Source: Limisphaerales bacterium (GTDB lineage Bacteria; Verrucomicrobiota; Verrucomicrobiia; Limisphaerales; JADLHS01). Taken from it: DNA of 40,308 bases. Below, in pieces: positions 1-7,818 of this stretch. The notes below the pieces were generated by a model. It searched no databases. It was given only the letters and a program-made list of their open reading frames with translations, and was not told the DNA's origin. Positions within the stretch are counted from its first letter, which is position 1, and every line of letters begins with the position of its first letter. Both the position numbers and the translations under genes were made by a program. Location of the stretch: NCBI GenBank assembly GCA_020848635.1, contig JADLHS010000046.1, positions 1-40,308 of the forward strand, given 5' to 3'.

Positions 1-875
1 AGCACCAACATGCAGAGCCGCGCGCCGCTGCCGGCCTTGGTGTATTCGAGCATCTGCTGGTCGCCGGTCGAATTGCCAAACGCCGCGACCGGTCGGCGGC
101 CGATCATCAGGTGGATGCCTTCGGGTTTGCCGGCGTCGTTGTCATTGAGTAGAAGCTTCGGCTCCTTGGTCAGAAGCGGTTTACCGTTCTTGTCGTAACC
201 ATACGTGGTCGCACCCGCGCTGCCGACGACTTGCTCGGGCGGGATGCCATAGACCTTCTCCGAATAAACACGCACAAAGTCCTGCCCGCCGCCGGTGACG
301 ATGTAGGTCTTGAATCCGTTCGCCCGCAGGTATTTCAGGACTTCCTGCATCGGCTGATAGGTCAGTTCGGTGAACAGCTTTTTCCAACGCGGGTCTTTGG
401 CTTCCGCGAGCCACTGCTTCGCCTCGGCTTGAAAGGTCTCGACCGACATGCCGGTGGAGGTGGCGGCGAGGATTTTCAGGAGATCGTCCATGTTCAGCTT
501 CTCCATCGCGGCACGGTCGCCGTGGAGCAGTTCCAGCACGGTGCTGAAAGGTGCGACCTTGGCGAGTTCCGGCTTGGCTTTGACCAGTGCCGGCACGCGT
601 TCGAGGCAATACATCACCTGCGAATACATCGGATGCTCAACCCAGAGCGTGCCGTCCTGATCAAAGGTGGCGATGCGTTCGGCCGGCGGCACAAAATCAG
701 CCGAGCCGGGTTTGGTGGTTTTGGCAACGAACTCGACGATGGCCTGCTTGGCTGGGCCTTCGTTCCAGGAGGGCAATGCGTGGCCTGAGGAGGGTTGGGC
801 GGTGGCACAACCGGCGCCGAGGGCCAGAAGAGCCGCCGCGCACGCGATGCTGGTGATGATCCGGTGTGTTTTCAT
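1..875 (-). CDS. HAD-family acid phosphatase-like hydrolase (partial, C-terminus beyond window)
   Basis: Reading from the ATG at 875 leftward gives 291 codons without a stop; the gene leaves the window at base 1. The N-terminus (MKTHRIITSIACAAALLALG) is an export signal ending near a Cys (AGC), so the protein is secreted and may be a lipoprotein, although the lipobox is weak. HAD motif I is TFDQDGTLW (Asp72/Asp74), motif II is IVTGGGQDF, and motif III/IV is AAFGNSTGDQQML. These are the nucleophile, general acid and Mg2+ site of HAD phosphotransferases. The secreted-phosphatase type is inferred from the signal and fold; the substrate is unknown. It lies 116 bp downstream of the arylsulfatase on the same strand, with a hairpin repeat between them. 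Sulfatase plus HAD phosphatase plus outer-membrane transporter is a plausible scavenging group for sulfate and phosphate esters. Confidence 0.85.
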   Translation of the reverse strand, partial: MKTHRIITSIACAAALLALGAGCATAQPSSGHALPSWNEGPAKQAIVEFVAKTTKPGSADFVPPAERIATFDQDGTLWVEHPMYSQVMYCLERVPALVKAKPELAKVAPFSTVLELLHGDRAAMEKLNMDDLLKILAATSTGMSVETFQAEAKQWLAEAKDPRWKKLFTELTYQPMQEVLKYLRANGFKTYIVTGGGQDFVRVYSEKVYGIPPEQVVGSAGATTYGYDKNGKPLLTKEPKLLLNDNDAGKPEGIHLMIGRRPVAAFGNSTGDQQMLEYTKAGSGARLCMLV

Positions 876-909
876 GACTGTCTTTCTTTCTCGTTTTGTT
901 TTGTCGGCC

Positions 910-982
910 AACGAACTTGGTTGTTTCGCTGGTGAAGTCGCGGGCCACCTCGTGAGAGCTAGCCCGCGTGTTTCACAATCGA
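910..982. repeat. Dispersed hairpin repeat, copy A
   Basis: This 73-bp unit starts AACGAACTTG and ends TTTCACAATCGA. It matches copy C (7294-7366) along its whole length with scattered substitutions and copy B (6181-6235) over its last ~55 bp. The outer arms GTGAA and TTCAC pair, and an inner GCGGGC/GCCCGC stem is kept despite loop changes. It lies between the sulfatase stop and the phosphatase start. It could be a REP-like element or a transcript-end or attenuation structure; no U-tract follows it. Confidence 0.8.
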
Positions 983-991
983 ACCGATGGC

Positions 992-2713
992 CTAATCGCT
1001 GGAACGACCGACGCTCCGGGCCTTCTGCACATCGGCCAGCACTTGGACGAGGTTGAAGGTTTCCGGCGCCTGCAAGGGCGGGAACGGGATGTAGGACATG
1101 AGTTCCTTCTCCCACAAAACCTGGCCCAGGGGCAGCATGTTCCAGTCATAGACATATGCGGTGCTTGGGGAGCCGAGCGAGCCGCCTTGAGCCGTCGCTG
1201 ACTTGGGATTGTCCCCGACGGCATTCTCGAACGGATCACGCATGATGTTGTCCACCTGCGTCCACGCGTAGGTAGTTGCGGACCCAGTGATGGCCGAGAC
1301 ACCGGCCGAAGGCATCATGGTGTAATACATCTTCCAGTTTTTGTAACGCACCGCCGACGGCGTGGAGCCGCCATAGTAGAAGAAGGTGTTGCGGGCCGAC
1401 ATGGCCGACTTGCCCGTGAGGTATTCGAGCTGATTGAAGCCGTCGAGCTTGGTCTTCACGATGCCCGGATACTTGCCGGCCATGATTTGCTCATTCAGCG
1501 CGTTGCCCTTGGCCCCGCCGGCGATCTCCACGAACGTGGGCAACCAGTCCTGCGACGCGAAGATTTCCTTGAAGACCGTGCCCGGCTTGATGACGCCTGG
1601 CCAGCGAATGACGCACGGCGCGCGCATGCCACCTTCCCAAGTGGTGCACTTGCCGCCCTTGAAGGGGGTGACGCCGCCGTCCGGGTAAGTGGTCACTTCG
1701 GCCCCGTTGTCGGTGGTCCAGACGATGATGGTGTTGTCCAACTCACCCATAGCTTCGAGCTTGGCGAGGACGTAGCCGATGTTGTCGTCCATCTGCTTCA
1801 TGCCAGCTTCGTTGATGCCCCAGTCCTTGCCGCCCGTGGTTCCGATCATGTCCAGATACTTCTGCGGGAGCACGGTGGTGATGTGCATGCGCACGGTGTT
1901 ATACCAGCAGAAGAACGGCTTGCCGGTCTTCTTGGGGTCATTGCGGTCCAGCCAGTCAATAGTCTTGGCCGAGACTTCCTCTTCCAGCCCTTTCGAGCGC
2001 TCCAAGGTGATCACGCCCTCGTCCTTGTAGGTGGCGTTCTTAGCCGTGCCATCGGAGGATTTGCCCCAGATGATGGGGCGCGGCGGGGTCAGGCAGGTGC
2101 CGGTCTTCGGGTCAACCGCACCTGCCACCGGAGGGATTCCGGGGATCGGTTCCTGCACGCACGGCGGCGCGATGCCCTGCACAGTCGGACTGCTGTTGAT
2201 GTCCGGGAAGCTCACCTGCTGCATCGCGTCGAGATGGTAGAGGTAGCCCCAGTATTCCTGGAAGCCGTGCGCCGTCGGCAAGGCGTCGGGATGGTCGCCC
2301 AAGTGGTTCTTGCCGAACTGGCCGGTGTTGTAGCCTTGATCGAGCAGGAACTTGGCGAGGAACGGCGTGCCGGGTTGCAGGTAGCTCGGGCTGCCGGGCA
2401 ACTGCGGCGGGATCATGCCCGTGCGCAGCGGATTCATGCCGGTAATAAAGGCATTGCGCCCCGCCGTGCAACTTTGCTGGGCGTAGTAGGTCATAAACAT
2501 CCCGCCTTCGCGGGCGATACGATCAATGTTCGGGGTTTCCCCGACCATCAAGCCGCGATGATAGCAACTCGGCTGCATCCAGCCGATGTCATCGCCCATG
2601 ATGAACAGGATGTTGGGTTTCTTGTCCGCCGCGTGCGCCGGAACGGTGGCGCACAGCAGCGCCGCCGCAGCGGTCAGCACGGTCAGACCGTGTTTTAGTA
2701 GTTTTCGTTTCAT
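992..2713 (-). CDS. Secreted arylsulfatase (sulfatase family S1)
   Basis: The 573-aa protein starts at the ATG at 2713, which has a GGAG ribosome site about 6 bases upstream; an upstream in-frame ATG at 2968 would overlap the receiver gene and add no domain. Residues 1-28 are a signal peptide ending AHA-AD. The metal site begins NILFIMGDDIGW (Asp41, Asp42). The modification motif is SCTAGR, with Cys82 predicted to become formylglycine. It is a CxAxR-type signature with Gly in the fourth place, not the common CxPSR. Later conserved parts include GKNHLGDH, TTDNGAE and GGMRAPCVIRWPG. Family knowledge: it hydrolyses sulfate esters in the periplasm or outside the cell. No dedicated formylglycine-generating enzyme is seen nearby. 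Confidence 0.92.
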   Translation of the reverse strand: MKRKLLKHGLTVLTAAAALLCATVPAHAADKKPNILFIMGDDIGWMQPSCYHRGLMVGETPNIDRIAREGGMFMTYYAQQSCTAGRNAFITGMNPLRTGMIPPQLPGSPSYLQPGTPFLAKFLLDQGYNTGQFGKNHLGDHPDALPTAHGFQEYWGYLYHLDAMQQVSFPDINSSPTVQGIAPPCVQEPIPGIPPVAGAVDPKTGTCLTPPRPIIWGKSSDGTAKNATYKDEGVITLERSKGLEEEVSAKTIDWLDRNDPKKTGKPFFCWYNTVRMHITTVLPQKYLDMIGTTGGKDWGINEAGMKQMDDNIGYVLAKLEAMGELDNTIIVWTTDNGAEVTTYPDGGVTPFKGGKCTTWEGGMRAPCVIRWPGVIKPGTVFKEIFASQDWLPTFVEIAGGAKGNALNEQIMAGKYPGIVKTKLDGFNQLEYLTGKSAMSARNTFFYYGGSTPSAVRYKNWKMYYTMMPSAGVSAITGSATTYAWTQVDNIMRDPFENAVGDNPKSATAQGGSLGSPSTAYVYDWNMLPLGQVLWEKELMSYIPFPPLQAPETFNLVQVLADVQKARSVGRSSD

Positions 2714-2810
2714 GCTATTCTCCGTTTGTGTTGTTTTGTTTTCGCTGGCTTGTTTGCTCGTCCGGTTTGTTTGGTTTACTGCGGACAGATTGTTTGGACC
2801 GGAGCTCAGT

Positions 2811-3230
2811 TCATGGTTGGGCGACATACTTTGTGGCGGGCGAAACAAAGCACCTTCCCGCCAGGACGGCGTGCAGGGCCGGAATGAGATCGGCGGCCAG
2901 GCGCGCCTTGACGACGTAGCCGGCGGCGCCTGCCTCCATTCCCGCCCGCACATAATCAGCATCGTCATGCACTGTGAGGAACACCACTTTCGCGCGACAA
3001 CCAGCCTGCCGGAGGCGGTACGCGGTTTGGATGCCGTCCAGACCTGGCATGGTGATGTCGAGGATCACCACGTCAGGATCCAGCCGCGCCGCTGCCTCAA
3101 TCACGTCCAGCCCGTTACCGACCGTGCTGACGATTTCAAACTCGCAAGCCAGCAGCCGGGCAATCTGTTCGAGCAGGGCTGGGTGGTCATCCGCCAGCAG
3201 CAGGCGTGGGAGTGGGGCTTCGGTTTTCAC
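2811..3230 (-). CDS. Receiver-only response regulator (CheY-like, NarL-type receiver)
   Basis: The 139-aa protein is a single receiver domain: acidic pair Asp14/Asp15, phosphoacceptor Asp58 (VVILDITMPGLDG), Thr86 (VVFLTVHDD) and Lys108 (YVVKARL). It ends shortly after the last helix (ATKYVAQP) and has no helix-turn-helix. It resembles the receiver of the adjacent 223-aa regulator, so it may be a duplicated regulator that lost its output domain, or a phosphate sink for the kinase at 4281-6044. The sequence downstream of the stop was not seen to carry an obvious HTH remnant. It is 97 bp upstream of the sulfatase on the same strand, so co-transcription is possible but not shown. Confidence 0.88.
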   Translation of the reverse strand: MKTEAPLPRLLLADDHPALLEQIARLLACEFEIVSTVGNGLDVIEAAARLDPDVVILDITMPGLDGIQTAYRLRQAGCRAKVVFLTVHDDADYVRAGMEAGAAGYVVKARLAADLIPALHAVLAGRCFVSPATKYVAQP

Positions 3231-3297
3231 AAAGACGGGACGGATTGTGTGCAGAAACCAGGAAAGCGACTACTGTCAGAATTGACAGGTGGCAGGC

Positions 3298-3424
3298 GTA
3301 GGGCAGGCTTCCAGCCGGCCGGTTCTGCGAGCATCCTGCTCGCAGTTGCAATGACGAGGAATAACCCAAAACCAGCTCGCCGCTGGAAGCCGCTGCCACC
3401 GGCAGGCAGGATGCCTGCCCCTAC
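3298..3424. repeat. GTAGG...CCTAC-bounded array of short palindromes, copy I
   Basis: The 127-bp element begins GTAGGGC and ends GCCCCTAC. Inside are a near-perfect hairpin around CTGCGAGCATCCTGCTCGC (3325-3345, 9-bp arms, TCC centre), GGCAGGCAGGATGCCTGCC (3401-3419, 8-bp arms, GGA centre), and two imperfect modules around CTTCCAG (3302-3320) and CTGGAAG (about 3378-3397). It fills most of the 203-bp gap between the two response regulators. Element I and element II (4171-4270) share their ends and module style but not a contiguous sequence. Confidence 0.75.
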
Positions 3425-3433
3425 GGAACACGG

Positions 3434-4105
3434 CTACGCGCGCGGGGACACGATGCGATGCTCGACGGCATACTGCACCAGTTCAGCGCCCGTCTTGAAA
3501 CCAAGCGTCTCCATCATGGTGTATTTATGAAAGGCCACCGTGCGGGGTGTCAGGTTCAAAATGTCACCCACCTCTTTCATCGAACGGCCCTCGGCCAGCA
3601 ATTGCAGCACCTCGCGTTGGCGGGCGGTGAGCTTGTCGGCAGCGGGCTTTCCCGATTGGCTCAAGAACAACCGGAGCGGTTTGCCCTTGGTGATCAGCGG
3701 AGTGATATAAGCCTTGCCGGCCAGTGCCATCCCAATGGCGGAGATCAACTCGCCAGACGCGGAACTCTTGAGCAAATAACCCGACGCGCCCAAACGAACC
3801 GCTTCGGCGGCAACGTCCGGGTCTTCATTCACGGTGAGGAAGACCACTTTCACTTCGGGCAGCCGCCGCCGGAGTTGCGCCGCAGCCTCCATCCCGTTCA
3901 AGCGCGGCATCGCGATGTCGAGGACGACAACCTCCGGATTGGTGGCCAGGGCAAGCTCTATCAGCGCGCGGCCATCGGAAGCCGTGCCCACGACTTCGAA
4001 CTCCGGTTCGAGCAGACGCCAGAAGGCATCCAGCAGCATCGTGTGGTCATCCGCCAGCAGCACGCGTGGGCGATGCGGCAACAGAGCTTTGGAGTGTTTG
4101 GCCAC
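3434..4105 (-). CDS. NarL/FixJ-family response regulator
   Basis: The 223-aa protein has a receiver at residues 13-130 (Asp19/Asp20, phosphoacceptor Asp63 in VVVLDIAMPRLNG, Thr91, Lys113) and a LuxR-type HTH at about 155-215 (KLTARQREVLQLLAEGRS ... TPRTVAFHKYTMMETLG). It is a DNA-binding transcription regulator activated by phosphorylation. The gene upstream on the same strand is the histidine kinase at 4281-6044, its likely partner. The two are separated by 175 bp that hold a palindromic array, an unusually long gap for a kinase-regulator pair. Confidence 0.93.
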   Translation of the reverse strand: MAKHSKALLPHRPRVLLADDHTMLLDAFWRLLEPEFEVVGTASDGRALIELALATNPEVVVLDIAMPRLNGMEAAAQLRRRLPEVKVVFLTVNEDPDVAAEAVRLGASGYLLKSSASGELISAIGMALAGKAYITPLITKGKPLRLFLSQSGKPAADKLTARQREVLQLLAEGRSMKEVGDILNLTPRTVAFHKYTMMETLGFKTGAELVQYAVEHRIVSPRA

Positions 4106-4170
4106 GGCAAACGGAGCTTAGCGCGGCAACTGGTTCAAATCAATTCCCCGTGTCAGGAGTTCAAACGGAT

Positions 4171-4270
4171 GTAGGGCCGACATCTTGTCTGCCGGTTCCG
4201 GCGGCATCCTGCCGCCTGAAACACGGGGCAGGGATGCCCCGGCAACCGTCAGGCTGGAAGCCTGACCTAC
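4171..4270. repeat. GTAGG...CCTAC-bounded array of short palindromes, copy II
   Basis: The 100-bp element starts GTAGGGC and ends GACCTAC. It holds GGCGGCATCCTGCCGCC (4200-4216), GGGGCAGGGATGCCCC (4225-4240) and GTCAGGCTGGAAGCCTGAC (4248-4266). Each is a perfect 6- to 8-bp inverted repeat around a TCC, GGGA or GGA centre. It lies between the histidine kinase stop and its regulator. On transcription it would give a string of adjacent hairpins, which could affect relative expression of the two genes; that is inference. Confidence 0.78.
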
Positions 4271-4280
4271 ATGCAGTTGA

Positions 4281-6044
4281 CTACCGTTCGGCCCCGCTGG
4301 CTCGCGTGGCGATTGGCACCCGCACTTCGATCTGCGCCCCCGCTCCCGGGCGGGAGTGGATGGTCAACTCTCCCTGCACCATGCGCACACGTTCGCGCAT
4401 GCTGACGATGCCCAACGCGCCGTTGACGGGCATGGCCGAGGAATCAAAACCCTGACCGTCGTCGGTGACGCGGAGCTGAAGATTGTTCGCGTCCACGCCC
4501 AGTTCCACCTGAGCGCTCGTCGCTCCGCTGTGCTTGATGACATTTTGCAGCGCCTCCTGGGTGATCCGATAAAGACACAGCGCCACCTCCTTCGGCAGTT
4601 CGCGCAGGGTCTCCTTCGACTCAAACGTGATGGCGATTTCGTGCGTCGCCGCCAGCTCCCTGCAAAATCCGCGCGCCGCCGCCACCAGCCCCAGTTGGTC
4701 CAGTTTGGCAGGATGCAACTCATGAGCGAGCCGGTGGACGTCGGACGAAAGGTGTTTCACCATCCCGGAAAATTCCTCCATCCGCTCCGCGATGGCATCG
4801 CGTTCGACCGGGGGCTTTTGCCCGAGCATTTCCAATTCGACGGAAAGCAGCGCGAGGCGCTGGCTCAAGTCGTCGTGCAAATCGCGGGCGATCCGGCGGC
4901 GTTCCGCCTCCTGCGCGCTAATCAGGCGCCCGCCCAGCTCGCGCGCTTCGGCTTCCGCCCGGCGCCGCCCGGTGATATCTGCCACCACGCCTAGGATGCG
5001 CGTTGGTTTGCCGCTGACGCCGCGTTCCATGCGACCGACCGAGGTCAGCCACCGCACCGTGCCGTCCGGGAGCTGGACGCGGTATTCGGTATCGCACTGG
5101 TTCGTGCCGGCCAGGGCCTGCTCGATGGCGCGCTCCCGCAAGGCGCGGTCCTCCGGATGCACGCGGGCGCGGAGATCGGCCAGACTCAATACGATATTGG
5201 GAGGATACCCGAAGAGCCGGTTGCATTGCTCACTCGTCCAGACACGCTGGGTCGGAATATCCCCGATCCACAGCCCAAGCTGCGCCGCGTCCACCGCCAG
5301 CGACATCCGCTGCTCGCTTTCCAGCAGGTCGCTCGCAAGTTTCGCTGCGCGCAAGGCGTCTTCACTCAACTCCATTCCCATGGCCACGAGTATGGCCAGA
5401 TAGGCAAAACTGAGGAGGTAGGGCGTCCGGAGGATTCCGGTATCCACCAGCGCCGCTTGCGTGCCGCCCGCCAGAACAAAAAAGGTGATGGTGCCCCCGA
5501 CCACGGACGCCCGGCGGCGTGCGCCGCGGCGCCAGAGGGTGACCGACGCATCCGCCACGAACACCACGAGCAGCAGGACGCCTAGGTAGAACACGGCATT
5601 CCACGGATTCTCCACCCCGTCCGCAACTGTGTAAGTCGCCCCACCAAAAGTCGGCAGCTTCCGGATGCCGGTGAGATGGAGGTAAACCAGTTTTGGCTGC
5701 GGCAGCAAATCGGCGGTCACGGCCAGACACGACAGGCCGGCAGCCAGCAACGCGAGCCATTTTCTGCCGGTGCCGAAGAAGCTCCACACGAAGGCAGACG
5801 TCGTCACCACCTGCAACGCCGCCATGATGTCCAGCCAACGCAGCCACGCCAGATATTGGGCCGGGCTGTCGGCGACAGCCAGCGCCAGTTCACAACCGGC
5901 ATAAACCGCCACTACGAACGCATTCAGGGCGAATAGCAAGGGGGCGCTGCCCGGCGTGCGGCGGAGACCCACCCGCAATTGGATCAACCCCATCGTGACG
6001 CAGGCGCCGATCGCCATCGGCCACAGAACGGTTATCCAAGTCAT
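4281..6044 (-). CDS. Membrane sensor histidine kinase (7-TM, PAS, HisKA_3, HATPase)
   Basis: The 587-aa protein has about seven hydrophobic helices in residues 1-230, without a cleavable signal. A PAS domain follows at about 250-365 (WTSEQCNRLFGYPP ... GVVADITGRRRAE). The HisKA_3 dimerisation region contains IARDLHDDLSQRL with phosphoacceptor His390, and a HATPase_c domain lies at about 480-580 (TQEALQNVIKHS; DDGQGFD; GIVSMRERV). This layout is that of NarX/DegS-like kinases, which phosphorylate NarL-type regulators; two such receivers lie directly downstream. A bundle of membrane helices as sensor suggests a membrane-associated or small-molecule signal, which the sequence does not identify. 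Confidence 0.93.
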   Translation of the reverse strand: MTWITVLWPMAIGACVTMGLIQLRVGLRRTPGSAPLLFALNAFVVAVYAGCELALAVADSPAQYLAWLRWLDIMAALQVVTTSAFVWSFFGTGRKWLALLAAGLSCLAVTADLLPQPKLVYLHLTGIRKLPTFGGATYTVADGVENPWNAVFYLGVLLLVVFVADASVTLWRRGARRRASVVGGTITFFVLAGGTQAALVDTGILRTPYLLSFAYLAILVAMGMELSEDALRAAKLASDLLESEQRMSLAVDAAQLGLWIGDIPTQRVWTSEQCNRLFGYPPNIVLSLADLRARVHPEDRALRERAIEQALAGTNQCDTEYRVQLPDGTVRWLTSVGRMERGVSGKPTRILGVVADITGRRRAEAEARELGGRLISAQEAERRRIARDLHDDLSQRLALLSVELEMLGQKPPVERDAIAERMEEFSGMVKHLSSDVHRLAHELHPAKLDQLGLVAAARGFCRELAATHEIAITFESKETLRELPKEVALCLYRITQEALQNVIKHSGATSAQVELGVDANNLQLRVTDDGQGFDSSAMPVNGALGIVSMRERVRMVQGELTIHSRPGAGAQIEVRVPIATRASGAER

Positions 6045-6384
6045 GGTTGATTTTCCGAAAGATGGGCCGCTGGGTCAAACAGCTTTGCCCATAAGTGCCA
6101 GGCACGAATTGGCAATGACCAGCGAGCACTAACTCGGTTTATCTTTGGTGAAACAGATGTCTATCTCTCTTCCATAGATCGCTGGTGAAGTCACGGGCCG
6201 CCTCGGGGGAGACAGCCCGCGTGTTTCACAATCGAGGCCGATTACATCTCGCGAACCTGCCGATGCGCGGCGGTTGCACCGGGGACACCGCGCCGTAGAT
6301 GACGGTGAATCCAAACCGCCACCCCAGGTCGAGATCTTGTTGAGCGTGCGAGGGGGTTTTGCTTTTGTCTGTACGCCTGACGTT
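6045..6384. other. Intergenic region, 340 bp, with hairpin repeat copy B
   Basis: This space separates the kinase start from the stop of the transporter-like gene. It holds repeat copy B at 6181-6235. A 94-codon frame on the minus strand overlaps it and runs into the transporter gene, but has no recognisable domain and is taken as non-coding. No clear promoter boxes were recognised. Confidence 0.6.
6181..6235. repeat. Dispersed hairpin repeat, copy B
   Basis: The 55-bp unit begins GCTGGTGAAGTC and ends TTTCACAATCGA. It matches the 3' three quarters of copies A and C but lacks their AACGAACTTG start. The GTGAA/TTCAC and CGGGC/GCCCG pairings are kept. It lies 137 bp upstream of the histidine kinase start. 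Confidence 0.8.
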
Positions 6385-7270
6385 TCATTTCGGGAACAGG
6401 AAGGTGATGGCAAAACGCAAACCCCAGTCCGGGCCGCCGCTGGGTTTCTCGGCGTAGTAGCGGTAGCCGACCTGGAAGGCGACGGGGTGGCCGGCGATTT
6501 TTACCAACTGCTGAACCATGAAATTCAGCGGCACCGTCCACTCATCCGCTTCCCAGTTGTAGGTGGACTCGGTGTTGAGCGCGAACGTGGTGTAGGTCTT
6601 CGTGGTGAAGGAAACGAACGGCTGGAGGTAGGTGGCGCTGATGTCCTGATCACCCCAGCCCGCCACGGACCAGATCTGGTTCGCCAGAATCCCGTACGTG
6701 AATCCGTGCTCCTGCCGCAGCGCCACAATGGTCGGCCCCGCGCCCCATTTGCCCGCGCCCAGTGCGCTCTCGGTCGCCGTGGGATAATACATCACCGGCC
6801 CGGCGCCCAGGATCCAGCCGCCGACCGGATTCTTGAGTGAAAAGAAGAAACTTTGCGTGGTGTCGCCCAGGCCAGAAGTCGAGCTGCCGCCCGTGGGGGA
6901 TTCAGCGTAGATCACCGGCAGGATGGTGCGGACGATGACGTTCCAATCTTCACTGATGGGAATGGGAATGACCGGCTGGATGTTGGCCATATATTTCATC
7001 GCGTTGGCGGAACCGATGCCGAAGTCCCAGTTGTTCTGGGTGGGTACGGAGATGAGGTTGGCAACGGGGTTGTTGAGTTTCTTGGCCAGCTCGGCCTGCT
7101 CGTCAGCCGCGGCCTCACCCTGGCCGCCGCCGTTGGAGGCGGCGGTGTCTGCGGGGGGCGAGGGTGAAGGAGCGATTGAAGCGAAATTCAGTTTGCGCGG
7201 AGGCCGTGGAGGCGCCGAGAGCGCAGATGAGCGCAGTAGCGATGAAGTTTTGTTTGTGGGTCATTCTCAT
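6385..7270 (-). pseudogene. Transporter-like outer-membrane protein (MetA-pathway/phenol degradation family), frameshifted
   Basis: Two frames make up one gene. From the ATG at 7270 (or 7264) comes a clear signal peptide, MTHKQNFIATALICALGAS..ASAQ. The frame then degenerates into an Arg-rich end (RRHRRLQRRRPG). In the next frame the sequence continues as ADTAASNGGGQGEAAADEQA, then LNNPVANLISVPTQNNWDFG, down to LRFAITFLFPK at 6385. Removing one C from the C6 run (7153-7158 on the plus strand) joins signal and body without a break; the span is 3n+1 bases. The body looks like the beta-strand-rich transporter family often annotated as neuromedin-U-like (NWNVIVRT.., GWILGAGPVMYYPT, QVGYRYYAEKPSGGPDWG..). 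This is either a genuine frameshift, a slip-prone site or a sequencing error. Confidence 0.75.
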
Positions 7271-7293
7271 AACGGTCTTTTGATTTGTTGGGT

Positions 7294-7366
7294 AACGAAC
7301 TTGAGTGTTTCGCGGGTGAAGTCGCGGGCCGCCTCGGGAGAGACGGCCCGCGTGTTTCACAATCGA
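7294..7366. repeat. Dispersed hairpin repeat, copy C
   Basis: This 73-bp copy has the best-formed hairpin: GTGAA, then GCGGGCCG, a 12-base loop, CGGCCCGC, then TTCAC. It lies 24 bp upstream of the transporter-like gene and 53 bp downstream of the DUF2959-like gene. Confidence 0.82.
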
Positions 7367-7419
7367 ATCATCTCGCTTGCGTGATGGTTGGCTTTGGGTT
7401 CGTGGCGTCGGAAATCGCG

Positions 7420-7818
7420 CTACTTCTTGGCCGGCACATTCGCCGGGGTTAGCGTGGCGGCCACGGTGTTGAGTTCCGCCACCAGGGCGTCCATAGATTT
7501 CTGCACTTCGAAGCCCTCTTTCTGGGTTTTGGCAAACAGGGGTTTTGCAGCATCCACACCCGAGATTGTCAGGTCGTTGCTCAGATATTTCTGCAAGTCC
7601 TGCAAGTCGGAGAGCCAGGGATCGAACTGGGCTTTCAACGGCTCCGCAACGGTCTTGATGCTGTCGAAGATGGCTTGCAGCTTGGCCCGTTGTTGCATGG
7701 CCAGGTTCTTGTTTTCCGGATTCTTTAACTGGGCCAGTTCCTTTTCCCAGGTTGCAAAGTAAGCCAGGCCCGCGGCTTTCATCTCCGCGGCGCGGCTCTT
7801 GGCTTTCGCTGCCGGCAT
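7420..7818 (-). CDS. DUF2959-like small protein, N-terminally short
   Basis: The 132-aa alpha-helical protein (EMKAAGLAYFATWEKELAQL ... LQDLQKYLSNDLTISGVDAA ... MDALVAELNTVAATL) resembles the C-terminal half of DUF2959 proteins, whose role is unknown. Those are usually longer, around 200 aa with an export signal; this one has none. A stop lies five codons upstream of the ATG at 7818, so it does not extend further. The missing N-terminus coincides with the 5' break of the malectin fragment on the other strand, so this is probably a truncated gene. The family assignment is from the pattern of helices and a few residues only. Confidence 0.5.
   Translation of the reverse strand: MPAAKAKSRAAEMKAAGLAYFATWEKELAQLKNPENKNLAMQQRAKLQAIFDSIKTVAEPLKAQFDPWLSDLQDLQKYLSNDLTISGVDAAKPLFAKTQKEGFEVQKSMDALVAELNTVAATLTPANVPAKK

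Noticed and set aside
1487-2698. 403-codon open frame antisense to the sulfatase
   Set aside because: The sulfatase frame has all family motifs; the antisense product is low-complexity and Arg/Val/Gly-rich.
3458-4174. 238-codon plus-strand frame over the NarL-type regulator
   Set aside because: Antisense to a regulator with all receiver and HTH residues.
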